64,000 nt of DNA, from NCBI GenBank assembly GCA_958421275.1, contig CATZLI010000002.1:124001-188000 (forward strand). Direction: 5' to 3'. The notes under the pieces were generated by a model. It worked only from the letters and a program-made list of their open reading frames with translations, was not told the origin of the DNA and did no database searches. This DNA is from an uncultured Collinsella sp. (lineage in GTDB: Bacteria; Actinomycetota; Coriobacteriia; Coriobacteriales; Coriobacteriaceae). The position numbers and the translations under genes were made by a program. This document shows positions 57,064 through 64,000 of the stretch, piece after piece (position 1 is the stretch's first letter; each line of letters begins with the position of its first letter).

Positions 57064-58077
57064 TTATCGATTCTCAATTGACCCGATGTTCTTGAGCTCG
57101 ATGGAGATGAGGCCGTTGGGCTCGTTGACAAACTCGATGTACTCAGAGTTCGAACCCATCTCGGCCGGGAAGCTGATCTCGATGCCCGTGTCGGTACGGA
57201 TCTTGTGGTTGCGCACCGCCGCGCGTTCGACCTGCTTGCGCTCCACGGGCACACGCTCAGGCACCTTCTCCTCAGTCAGTGCCGCGCGCACGCTCTCCTT
57301 GATAACCGGCTCGTCCTCAAAGACCTCATCGACGATATCCCAAGGGGGCAGTTCCTCGTCATCCTCAACTTTCTCGGCAACAGCAGCCTTAACCTTGGCG
57401 AGTGCTACAGCCGTGTTGGCACCGTGCTCCTCGGCGACTTCCTCGACCACACGCGTCACGGTGTCGATGACCTCCTTGCCCGATACCCCCGTGTCGCACT
57501 GCAGCAGGCCATCGGGAATGAGCATGCGATCCTCGCCGGCAATCTTGCGCTTCTTATCCACATAGCCGATCTCCATGGTGCTTGCACGCACGATTGCATA
57601 GCTCGGCACCTTTTGCGAGGGATTCGGCAGAATGGCGTAGTGGCGCGCAATGTCGTTGCGCACCTCGCCCTCTTCGCGACCCACCTCGTGCATAAAAGCC
57701 TGCTTGGAGCCCAGCAGCATCACGGCAAACCAGCGGGCATCCTCATCGTCATCAAAGTCCGCCACAAGCACGTCAGTGGACTCGGCTTTCTCGGCCTTGG
57801 TAAGTTCGGAAGAGATGAACTCCGCAATCTGCTGAGACAGATCCACGAACTCACGCTCACCAAAGAAATAGCCCTTGAGCTCGCCGCCGAATGCGGAGTT
57901 CTCGGCAAACGTGGCACGCTTGTTATCAGCCGAGGTACGAGCGCGCCGCAGGTGCGTGGTTACGAAATTACGCACGGTACGACTTTCGATATCGAGCTCG
58001 CGCTGGCTCATGACGTTGACGGCAGAGTCAAAGTCCAGGATATGCAGAATCGCGTGATTGATTTTCATATACGGCAT
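57064..58077 (-). CDS. Nucleoid-associated protein, NdpA/YejK-like
   Basis: 337 residues, matching the 37-kDa nucleoid-associated protein family: MKINHAILHILDFDSAVNVM at the start, a charged middle with LVADFDDDEDARWFAVMLLG, and the C-terminal NHKIRTDTGIEISFPAEMGS. Family members bind or localise with the nucleoid; precise activity is unsettled. The second in-frame ATG (58068) is equally acceptable and has GGA upstream. Converges with dapH. Confidence 0.82.
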   Translation of the reverse strand: MPYMKINHAILHILDFDSAVNVMSQRELDIESRTVRNFVTTHLRRARTSADNKRATFAENSAFGGELKGYFFGEREFVDLSQQIAEFISSELTKAEKAESTDVLVADFDDDEDARWFAVMLLGSKQAFMHEVGREEGEVRNDIARHYAILPNPSQKVPSYAIVRASTMEIGYVDKKRKIAGEDRMLIPDGLLQCDTGVSGKEVIDTVTRVVEEVAEEHGANTAVALAKVKAAVAEKVEDDEELPPWDIVDEVFEDEPVIKESVRAALTEEKVPERVPVERKQVERAAVRNHKIRTDTGIEISFPAEMGSNSEYIEFVNEPNGLISIELKNIGSIENR

Positions 58078-58143
58078 TCCGTTCTAGATCGATCTCGGCA
58101 CGAACCAGTATAGCGGTCGATCCCGCCCCAGGCGCATCGAAGA

Positions 58144-58176
58144 TTGGTGCATCGGGGACAGGTTGCTTTGCACCAA
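58144..58176. repeat. GGGGACAGGTT-type repeat, copy downstream of the DUF2974 gene
   Basis: TTGGTGC (58144-58150) and GCACCAA (58170-58176) are inverted and enclose ATCGGGGACAGGTTGCTTT. The same unit, slightly changed, occurs at 59371-59405 on the other side of the same gene and in part at 37258-37282. Confidence 0.65.
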
Positions 58177-58179
58177 TGG

Positions 58180-59340
58180 TTAGCGCAGGAGCTCGGACTG
58201 CCAAGCCTCGAGCTGTTCTGCCAAGCTCTTGCCGGCAGCGGGCATGTCGATCTGGGGACGTTTGGGCAGAAGCGCACACTTAAGAATCGCAACGATAGTC
58301 TGCGAGACAAAGCGTCGCGTATCCTTGTCAAAGCCTTGCGCAGCCTGGAGCATGTCGGGCAGGCTCTCGCGCAGATTCCCAGCGATATCCGCAAACCGCT
58401 CAGCACCCGTAGCCTCAAGCACGGAGAACAACGCATCTACAAAACGCTCGCGCTCGTTAGGCGACACCGCAAGCAGCATCTCGCGAATGGAGCCATCAAC
58501 GTATCGAGCACCGGCGGACAGGCGCTCACAGTACACGAAGTCGCGACCATCAACCACCCAGCTAAAGGGATTATGCTGAAGCAGGCTGAACTCGGTGCTC
58601 TCAACGATGGCATAGTCCTCCTGTGTCTCGAACATCATGCCAAAGATCGACGACCGAGGTAGCGTCTTGTCGATTCGACCGGATAGATCGGCGAAGGCGT
58701 TGCCGCTCAGAAACTCCTCGACGAAGCCCGGACCATCATGGGAATACGCCCGTTCGATTCGCTCACGGGCGACATCGGGGCACATCGCCGCACCGTACAC
58801 CGCAAGGTTTCCACCCTTGGAATGACCTCCGCACAAAAGCGGCCCGTCAATCGCATCCGCCGCCTCGTCTACATAACGCGCCGCGGATTCCTGGGCCGGC
58901 ACAGGACACCGGAACGCCATGTTAAAGTCCTCTTTCCAGCCCACAATCGTGCTGTCGGTCCCCCGGAAGGCAAGATAGCTAAACCCCGCCGGAAATCGGA
59001 ACGTCATGGCCGCAAACTGCTCCGTTGTCTCGGCATCACTCACGCTACGATAGCCGCAAACACGAACGCCACGGTAGCGAGGGCTTGCTGCCACAGCCTC
59101 CAACAGGGCACGACTCCCCTCCGGATCCCACAGGTCGCCAATCATGTCTTGGTAGCACTCGGCGCGCAGCAGCTCGCGTACGTCTAGGCCCTGCCAGTTC
59201 GTCAGCTCCGCCATATCACCCGGCAAACGCAAATAGGACAACCACGCAAAGACCAGGCTGTCCACCGCGCAGAACGGCCGCTCCTCAAACGGATCAAACG
59301 CCGTCTGAGCATAGGTCAAAAAATTAGGCGAATCCGACAT
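58180..59340 (-). CDS. Mbeg1-like (DUF2974) alpha/beta hydrolase
   Basis: 386 residues. The nucleophile elbow GGHSKGGNLAVYGA (about 171-184) with Ser173 and the oxyanion-side segment YLAFRGTDSTIVGWKEDFNM mark the lipase_3/DUF2974 fold. Asp and His partners are expected in the second half (e.g. HDGPGF region). No signal peptide. Substrates unknown; related proteins are common in Firmicutes. The gene is framed on both sides by copies of a short intergenic repeat, within a few bases of its start and stop. Confidence 0.83.
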   Translation of the reverse strand: MSDSPNFLTYAQTAFDPFEERPFCAVDSLVFAWLSYLRLPGDMAELTNWQGLDVRELLRAECYQDMIGDLWDPEGSRALLEAVAASPRYRGVRVCGYRSVSDAETTEQFAAMTFRFPAGFSYLAFRGTDSTIVGWKEDFNMAFRCPVPAQESAARYVDEAADAIDGPLLCGGHSKGGNLAVYGAAMCPDVARERIERAYSHDGPGFVEEFLSGNAFADLSGRIDKTLPRSSIFGMMFETQEDYAIVESTEFSLLQHNPFSWVVDGRDFVYCERLSAGARYVDGSIREMLLAVSPNERERFVDALFSVLEATGAERFADIAGNLRESLPDMLQAAQGFDKDTRRFVSQTIVAILKCALLPKRPQIDMPAAGKSLAEQLEAWQSELLR

Positions 59341-59357
59341 GGCCCTCCCATCAACTA

Positions 59358-59405
59358 TGGTGCATTGGGATGGTGCATTGGGGTCAGGTTACTTTGCACC
59401 AAAAA
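59358..59405. repeat. Tandem 13-bp repeat and GGGGTCAGGTT-type repeat upstream of the DUF2974 gene
   Basis: TGGTGCATTGGGA at 59358-59370 is repeated directly as TGGTGCATTGGGG at 59371-59383; the second unit continues as TCAGGTTACTTTGCACC, closing an inverted repeat with TGGTGC. Related to 58144-58176. Confidence 0.65.
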
Positions 59406-59436
59406 GGCGCCCGGACCGTGTGGGCCCGGACGCCTT
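59399..59436 (-). terminator. Terminator after ldh
   Basis: On the minus strand AAGGCGTCCGG pairs with CCGGGCGCCTT (one mismatch) and runs into TTTTT at 59401-59405. It lies about 32 bases past the ldh stop. Confidence 0.85.
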
Positions 59437-59467
59437 CATTGTAGCTTTTCGCTCTAGCGAGCTTGAT

Positions 59468-60418
59468 TTAGCAGGAGAAATCGACGCTGTCGATGATGTC
59501 CTTGAGGGCCTTGGCGGAGACGGTGAGCTCATGCTGCTCGTCGTCGTTCAGCGGCACGGGGACGCGGCAGACAACGCCGTCGCGGCCAACGACGGTCGGC
59601 ATGGAGATGGCAAGATCGGACAGGCCATACTCGCCCACCATGAGCGAAGAGACGGGCAGAACGGTCTGCTCATCGCGCATGACGGCGGTGCAGATGCGCT
59701 TGACGGCCATGGCGACGCCATAGTAGGTGGCGTGCTTCTTCTCGATGATGGTGTAGGCGGAGTTCTTGACGTCCTCGGCGATGCGCTTCTCGGCAGCCTC
59801 ATGCTCCAAGTGGCCGTGAAGCTCACAGAAAGTGTTCAGCGGAACGCCGGCAACCTGAGCGCTGGACCAAGCGACAAACTCGGAGTCGCCGTGCTCGCCC
59901 ATGACATAGGCCTGGACATCGCGCGGGTCAACCTCGACGTGGGCACCAAGCATCTGCTGCAGGCGGCCGGTGTCGAGCACGGTACCGGAACCGATGACGT
60001 GGCCCTCGGGCAGGCCGGACATCTTGATGGCGGCGTAGGTCAGAACATCGACCGGGTTGGAGACGATTAACAGAATGCCGTCGAAGCCGGACTTCTTAAT
60101 CTCGGGAATAATGGACTTGAAGATGCTGACGTTCTTGTTGACCAGGTCCAGGCGGGTCTCACCGGGCTTCTGGGCAGCGCCAGCAGTGACGACGATCATG
60201 GCGGCGTCGGCGACATCGGAATAATCGCCGGCGTAGATCTTCATCGGCTCGGCAAACGTCATGCCGTGCGCGATATCCAGGGCCTCACCCTCGGCACGGT
60301 TCTTGTCCACGTCGATGAGGACCATCTCGGAGAACAGACCACTCTGCATCAGTGCGAACGCCGAAGACGAACCGACGAAACCGCAGCCGACAATAGCGAC
60401 CTTCTTCTCGTTAACCAT
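59468..60418 (-). CDS. ldh: L-lactate dehydrogenase
   Basis: 316 residues. The NAD motif is KVAIVGCGFVGSSSAFAL, the substrate loop VVTAGAAQKPGETRLDLVNK carries the catalytic and substrate arginines, and the active-site His176 lies in VMGEHGDSE. Gln rather than Arg in the loop (AQKPGE) marks lactate over malate specificity. Reduces pyruvate to regenerate NAD. ATG 60418 has GGGAG upstream; the longer frame to 60496 runs through a hairpin. Confidence 0.94.
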   Translation of the reverse strand: MVNEKKVAIVGCGFVGSSSAFALMQSGLFSEMVLIDVDKNRAEGEALDIAHGMTFAEPMKIYAGDYSDVADAAMIVVTAGAAQKPGETRLDLVNKNVSIFKSIIPEIKKSGFDGILLIVSNPVDVLTYAAIKMSGLPEGHVIGSGTVLDTGRLQQMLGAHVEVDPRDVQAYVMGEHGDSEFVAWSSAQVAGVPLNTFCELHGHLEHEAAEKRIAEDVKNSAYTIIEKKHATYYGVAMAVKRICTAVMRDEQTVLPVSSLMVGEYGLSDLAISMPTVVGRDGVVCRVPVPLNDDEQHELTVSAKALKDIIDSVDFSC

Positions 60419-60443
60419 TAGAAACTCCCATCTCTCTCCACAA

Positions 60444-60476
60444 ACAAGCCGCCCGGGAACGACCCGAGCGGCTTGT
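60444..60476 (-). terminator. Terminator-like hairpin in the ldh leader
   Basis: ACAAGCCGCCCGGG (60444-60457) pairs with CCCGAGCGGCTTGT (60463-60476; one mismatch). On the minus strand it is followed by TTGTTTGTGG. It lies only 26 bases before the ldh start and 145 bases after the preceding gene, so it is either that gene's terminator or an ldh attenuator. Confidence 0.55.
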
Positions 60477-60619
60477 CGTAATCCCAATACATCCAATCGG
60501 GACTTTGATTATGCCCCTATTCGCAGCCAAAAATCGACCGTTTACCGAAATTGTTTGCAGAATTCGTAAAATAACTGCACGAAATCGGTTTCGAGCTATT
60601 GACGGGTCGAAATAGGTTT

Positions 60620-61783
60620 CTAATACAGGCCAGCCTCGCGAATGGCCTCGACAGCCAAAGCGATCTGATCGGGCGGCAAGACCAGTGCCATACGCACGTG
60701 CCCCTCGCCCGAAGGGCCAAAGCTCGCGCCCGGCGTCACCACAACGCCGGCCTTCTCCATAAGCTCCTCGCAAAACGCCATGGAATCGGTGCGACCACCG
60801 GGAAGCTTGGCCCACACAAACATAGAGCCATGCGCGTTGGGACGCTCCCAGCCCAGGCCCTCAAGACCGTCGCACAGGGCATCGCGGCGTTCCTGGTACT
60901 TCAGACGCTGCGCCTCGACCTCATCGCGCGGACCGTTCAGGCAGGCGATAGCAGCCTTCTGGATCGGGAAGAACATACCAAAGTCGATCTGGCCGCGCAG
61001 CTTGGCAAAGGCAGAGACCACGTCCTCGCGGCCGACCAAAAAGCCGATACGCGCACCGGTGACGTTAAACGACTTGGAGAGCGAGAAGAACTCCACGCCC
61101 ACCTCGAGCGCGCCGGGATACTGCAAGAAGCTGCCACCCGGCTCACCGTCAAACACGATGTCGGAGTATGCGTTGTCATGGACGATGAGAAGGTCGTGCT
61201 CGCGGGCGAAAGCGATGATCTCCTCATAGACCTCGGGCGTGCCCACCGAGCCCACCGGGTTAGCGGGCAGCGACACGATCATATACTTGGCGCGATCGGC
61301 CACCTCGGGATCGATGCCCGCCACATAGGGCAGGTAATTATGCTCGGCGACCAGCGGATAGTACTCGAGCTTGGCATCGGCGATCTTGGCACCCGCCTCA
61401 AAGACCGGGTAGCACGGATCGGGAACCAGAATGGTGTCGCCCGGATCGAGCAGGGCCAGGCCCAAATGACCCACGCCCTCCTGCGTGCCGTTGCACGACT
61501 GCACCATGGACGGCGTAATGCCCGAAACGCCAAAGCGGCGCTCATAGTAATCGCACACGGCTTGCTTGAGTTCGGGCAGGTCGCGCAGGGCATACTTCCA
61601 CATCTCGGGATCTTGGGCCGCCTGTGTGAGCGCCTCGACCACGTGATCGTACGGCTTAAAGTCGGGCGTGCCCACGCTCATGTTGTAAATGGTCTTGCCC
61701 TGAGCCTTCAGCGCGAGAAGCTTGTTGTTGAGCGAGGCGAAGACCTCCGCGCCAAAGCGGTCGAGACGCTGCGATGCCTGCAT
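60620..61783 (-). CDS. Class I/II aminotransferase, candidate N-acetyl- or LL-diaminopimelate aminotransferase
   Basis: 387 residues. PLP motifs: SCNGTQEGVG near 96-105, ANPVGSVGTP near 174-183, HDNAYSDIVFDG near 202-213 and the Schiff-base K237 in SLSKSFNVTGARIGFL. The overall sequence resembles the PatA/DapL-like subgroup that transaminates (N-acetyl-)diaminopimelate precursors. The dapH operon nearby needs such an enzyme, but the gene is 3.6 kb from it and stands alone, so the role is only a suggestion. ATG 61783 has AAAGGTGG upstream. Confidence 0.78.
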   Translation of the reverse strand: MQASQRLDRFGAEVFASLNNKLLALKAQGKTIYNMSVGTPDFKPYDHVVEALTQAAQDPEMWKYALRDLPELKQAVCDYYERRFGVSGITPSMVQSCNGTQEGVGHLGLALLDPGDTILVPDPCYPVFEAGAKIADAKLEYYPLVAEHNYLPYVAGIDPEVADRAKYMIVSLPANPVGSVGTPEVYEEIIAFAREHDLLIVHDNAYSDIVFDGEPGGSFLQYPGALEVGVEFFSLSKSFNVTGARIGFLVGREDVVSAFAKLRGQIDFGMFFPIQKAAIACLNGPRDEVEAQRLKYQERRDALCDGLEGLGWERPNAHGSMFVWAKLPGGRTDSMAFCEELMEKAGVVVTPGASFGPSGEGHVRMALVLPPDQIALAVEAIREAGLY

Positions 61784-61801
61784 GGTGCCACCTTTCGATA
61801 T

Positions 61802-61833
61802 AAAAAACGCGGCGCTCCGACAAGAGCGCCGCG
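61802..61833 (-). terminator. Terminator after nadE
   Basis: On the minus strand CGCGGCGCT pairs perfectly with AGCGCCGCG around an eight-base loop, followed by TTTTTT (61802-61807). It lies 68 bases past the nadE stop, in the leader of the aminotransferase gene. Confidence 0.92.
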
Positions 61834-61901
61834 CGATACGGGCCATCAGATTGCAAAAGTGTAACGCTTACAAACCCCGTATTGGTTCAATTTAGCCAAC
61901 C

Positions 61902-63902
61902 TTAGTCAATTGCATTGAGCGCGTCGATCTGCGCAAGCCACAGACACGAGCTGGCGTCACTCGGCATACGCCAATCGCCGCGCGGGCTGAGCGTCACCGA
62001 GCCCACCTTGGGGCCATCGGGCAGGCAGCTGCGCTTAAACTGCTGGGCAAAAAAGCGACGGTAGAACGTACGCAGCCACGTGTGGACGGTCTTGGCGTCG
62101 TAGACGCCCTCAAAGCTCTTGAGCGCCATGCGGTAGATCTTGCCCGGCTCAAAGCCAAAACGCAGCAGGTAGTAGAGGAAGTAGTCGTGCAGCTCGTACG
62201 GACCCACCAAATCCTCAGTCTTCTGTGCAATCTCACCATCGCCCGTGGGCGGCAGAAGCTCGGGGGACACCGGCGTATCGAGGATATCGAGCAAGACCTC
62301 GGCAATGCGCCCGCCAAAGACATCGGCGGCATAACGCACCAAGTGACGCACGAGCGTCTTGGGCACGCTCGCATTGACGGCGTACATGCTCATGTGGTCG
62401 CCGTTATAGGTGGCCCAGCCGAGCGCCAGCTCCGACAGGTCGCCCGTGCCGATGACAAAACCGCCAGCCTGGTTGGCCAGATCCATCAGAATTTGCGTAC
62501 GCTCGCGGGCCTGGCTGTTCTCGTAGGTCACGTCCTGCACGGCCGGATCGTGCTCAATGTCCTTGAAGTGCTGCTCCACAGCCGCGTGGATCGAAACCTC
62601 GCGGAAGCTCACACCCAGGTCGCGAGCGAGCGACTCGGCATTCGACTTGGTGCGATGCGTCGTGCCAAAGCCGGGCATGGACACGGCCGTGATACCGGTG
62701 CGCGGCAGCCCCAGTGCATCGAAGGCGCGAACTGTCACGAGCAGCGCGAGTGTGGAATCAAGGCCGCCCGAAAGACCGATGACTGCAGCCTTGGTACCCG
62801 TATGGGCAAGGCGGGTCTTGAGGCCGGCGGTCTGCAGGTCGAGGATGGTCTCGCAACGCTCGGCCAGGTCACCATGGTCGACCGGCACAAAGGGCGCGCG
62901 CGGGAAAACGCGGTCGATATCGCAGGCATCGCGCAGGACAGGTTCTTCGGCCAGCACGCCCTCAAACGAAAACTCAACGGTCGTGGCCTCCGGAGCATCG
63001 TCGGTGCGCGTCCACGTCGTCGAGCGACGGCGTTCGGCAACCAGGCGGTCAAGGTCAACGTCGGCGATGGCCATATCGCAGGTAAGCAGTTTGGTCGCGG
63101 CGAGCTTGGAGCCGTTTTCGTAGACGAGGTTCTCGCCCGCAAAGACCATGTCGGTCGTGGACTCGCCCTCGCTCGCGTCCGCGTAGGCATAGGCGCAGTA
63201 CAGGCGCGCGCTCTGGTTGGAAATGAGGCTGCGGCGGTAATCCGCCTTACCGATAATCTCGTCCGAAGCTGACGGATTGAGGATCACCGTCGCACCGGCA
63301 AGCGCCATCTCGGTCGAAGGGGGCGCCGGCACCCACAGGTCCTCGCAGACCTCAACGCCCAGCACCATATCCTCGGCACCTTCATCACAGCAGCGGTAGA
63401 CAAGCCCCGAACCCAGCGGAACCGGACCCTGACCGGCAAACTCGACCCACACGGGATCTGCGGGCGCCGGAGCAAACCAGCGGCGCTCGTAGAACTCGCC
63501 ATAGTTGGGCAAATACTTCTTGGCCGTAAGACCCAAAAGCTCACCCGCACAGCACACGGCGGCGCAGTTGTAGATATTCTCGGCAACTGCAACGGGAAGA
63601 CCAATGGTAAAGACAATCGGCAGCTCACGAGTTTCATCGAGAATATGTGCCAGTGCGGTCTCGCAGGCATGCAGTAATGTGCGGTTATGGAACAGGTCGG
63701 CCGCGGTATAGCCGGTCAGGTTAAGCTCGGGCAGCACCAGCGCGCGAACGCCGCGCTCGGCAGCATCGCGAACAGCCACCAGCGCAACCTCGGCATTACC
63801 CTCGACATCGGCGACGCGAATCTGCGGCGACGACGCCGCCACACGCAAAAAGCCATCGTTCTTATTAGCCGAAACGCAGCATTGCCTTGTTGATCTGGAC
63901 AC
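61902..63902 (-). CDS. nadE: Glutamine-dependent NAD+ synthetase
   Basis: 666 residues with two domains. The N-terminal nitrilase-like glutaminase (about 18-290) has the Glu in LVLPELNLTGYT, Lys in LTAKKYLPNYGEFYE and Cys in LGVEVCEDLW. The C-terminal synthetase carries the ATP pyrophosphatase loop VIGLSGGLDSTLAL and FVIGTGDLSELALGW. It amidates nicotinate adenine dinucleotide with glutamine-derived ammonia. Start: GTG 63902 with GAAGGGG at good distance; no ATG nearby fits as well. Length is normal for the long actinobacterial form. Confidence 0.94.
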   Translation of the reverse strand: MSRSTRQCCVSANKNDGFLRVAASSPQIRVADVEGNAEVALVAVRDAAERGVRALVLPELNLTGYTAADLFHNRTLLHACETALAHILDETRELPIVFTIGLPVAVAENIYNCAAVCCAGELLGLTAKKYLPNYGEFYERRWFAPAPADPVWVEFAGQGPVPLGSGLVYRCCDEGAEDMVLGVEVCEDLWVPAPPSTEMALAGATVILNPSASDEIIGKADYRRSLISNQSARLYCAYAYADASEGESTTDMVFAGENLVYENGSKLAATKLLTCDMAIADVDLDRLVAERRRSTTWTRTDDAPEATTVEFSFEGVLAEEPVLRDACDIDRVFPRAPFVPVDHGDLAERCETILDLQTAGLKTRLAHTGTKAAVIGLSGGLDSTLALLVTVRAFDALGLPRTGITAVSMPGFGTTHRTKSNAESLARDLGVSFREVSIHAAVEQHFKDIEHDPAVQDVTYENSQARERTQILMDLANQAGGFVIGTGDLSELALGWATYNGDHMSMYAVNASVPKTLVRHLVRYAADVFGGRIAEVLLDILDTPVSPELLPPTGDGEIAQKTEDLVGPYELHDYFLYYLLRFGFEPGKIYRMALKSFEGVYDAKTVHTWLRTFYRRFFAQQFKRSCLPDGPKVGSVTLSPRGDWRMPSDASSCLWLAQIDALNAID

Positions 63903-64000
63903 TGGAGGCCCCTTCTACCCTGAGATTCAGTCTAACGGACGTTCACATATCTCTAACTAGCCAAAGCAACCTCCCAGTTTACTGAGAGGCCAACCTGTGC

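Overview
The window looks like a chromosomal segment of an anaerobic, fermentative, GC-rich Gram-positive gut actinobacterium of the class Coriobacteriia, most likely Collinsella or a close relative. This is inferred from the gene set: an arginine deiminase (ADI) operon with a YfcC-type ArcD, pta plus ackA, L-lactate dehydrogenase, a glutamine-dependent NAD synthetase, ECF transport, an LPXTG-type surface protein and an acetylase-type lysine pathway. I see no rRNA, tRNA, CRISPR array, prophage or insertion sequence.

Layout. 1-3000: start of pyrG, a small winged-helix regulator and a DUF1846 protein (all minus strand). 3050-10260: two ADI loci on the minus strand, arcA1-arcB-arcD and arcA2-arcT-like. 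The two arcA genes appear identical while their flanks differ. No carbamate kinase is present. 10660-17000: ppk1 with an unusual C-terminal tail, an RlmD-type methyltransferase, a DJ-1/PfpI protein, Maf and a P1 peptidase (plus strand). 17000-19600: a pair of large related inverted repeats, then a glycosyltransferase and UDP-galactopyranose mutase. 19830-23690: pta facing two tandem paralogous ackA genes across a 29-bp-arm palindrome. 23800-30180: MFS, LysR, HIT, xseB, xseA, a YugP-like metallopeptidase and RNase D. 30270-37230: a lipid kinase-like protein with a tiny membrane ORF, a wall-anchored C69 dipeptidase, then an ECF transporter preceded by a tryptophan-codon leader peptide and attenuator. 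37290-43260: D-aspartate ligase and racemase, a secreted coiled-coil hydrolase-like protein, and a Ser/Thr kinase locus.

43480-50460: a catabolic-looking cluster of an Old Yellow Enzyme-type Fe-S flavoprotein, both aconitase X subunits, an M20 peptidase and an MFS carrier. 50550-51500: a small membrane protein and a HigBA toxin-antitoxin pair. 51600-56970: the diaminopimelate/lysine locus, with a lysine riboswitch in front of a single ORF that joins LysA to DapA, then dapB and dapH, and a divergent M20D deacetylase. 57060-63900: NdpA-like protein, DUF2974 hydrolase, ldh, an aminotransferase and nadE.

The most rewarding points are the tryptophan attenuator on an ECF transporter, the LysA-DapA fusion with an internal ribosome binding site behind a lysine riboswitch, the OYE/AcnX cluster, the identical arcA pair with a conserved double operator, and the composite palindromes with covarying stems. 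All family assignments were made by eye from motifs and overall sequence; no database search was run.
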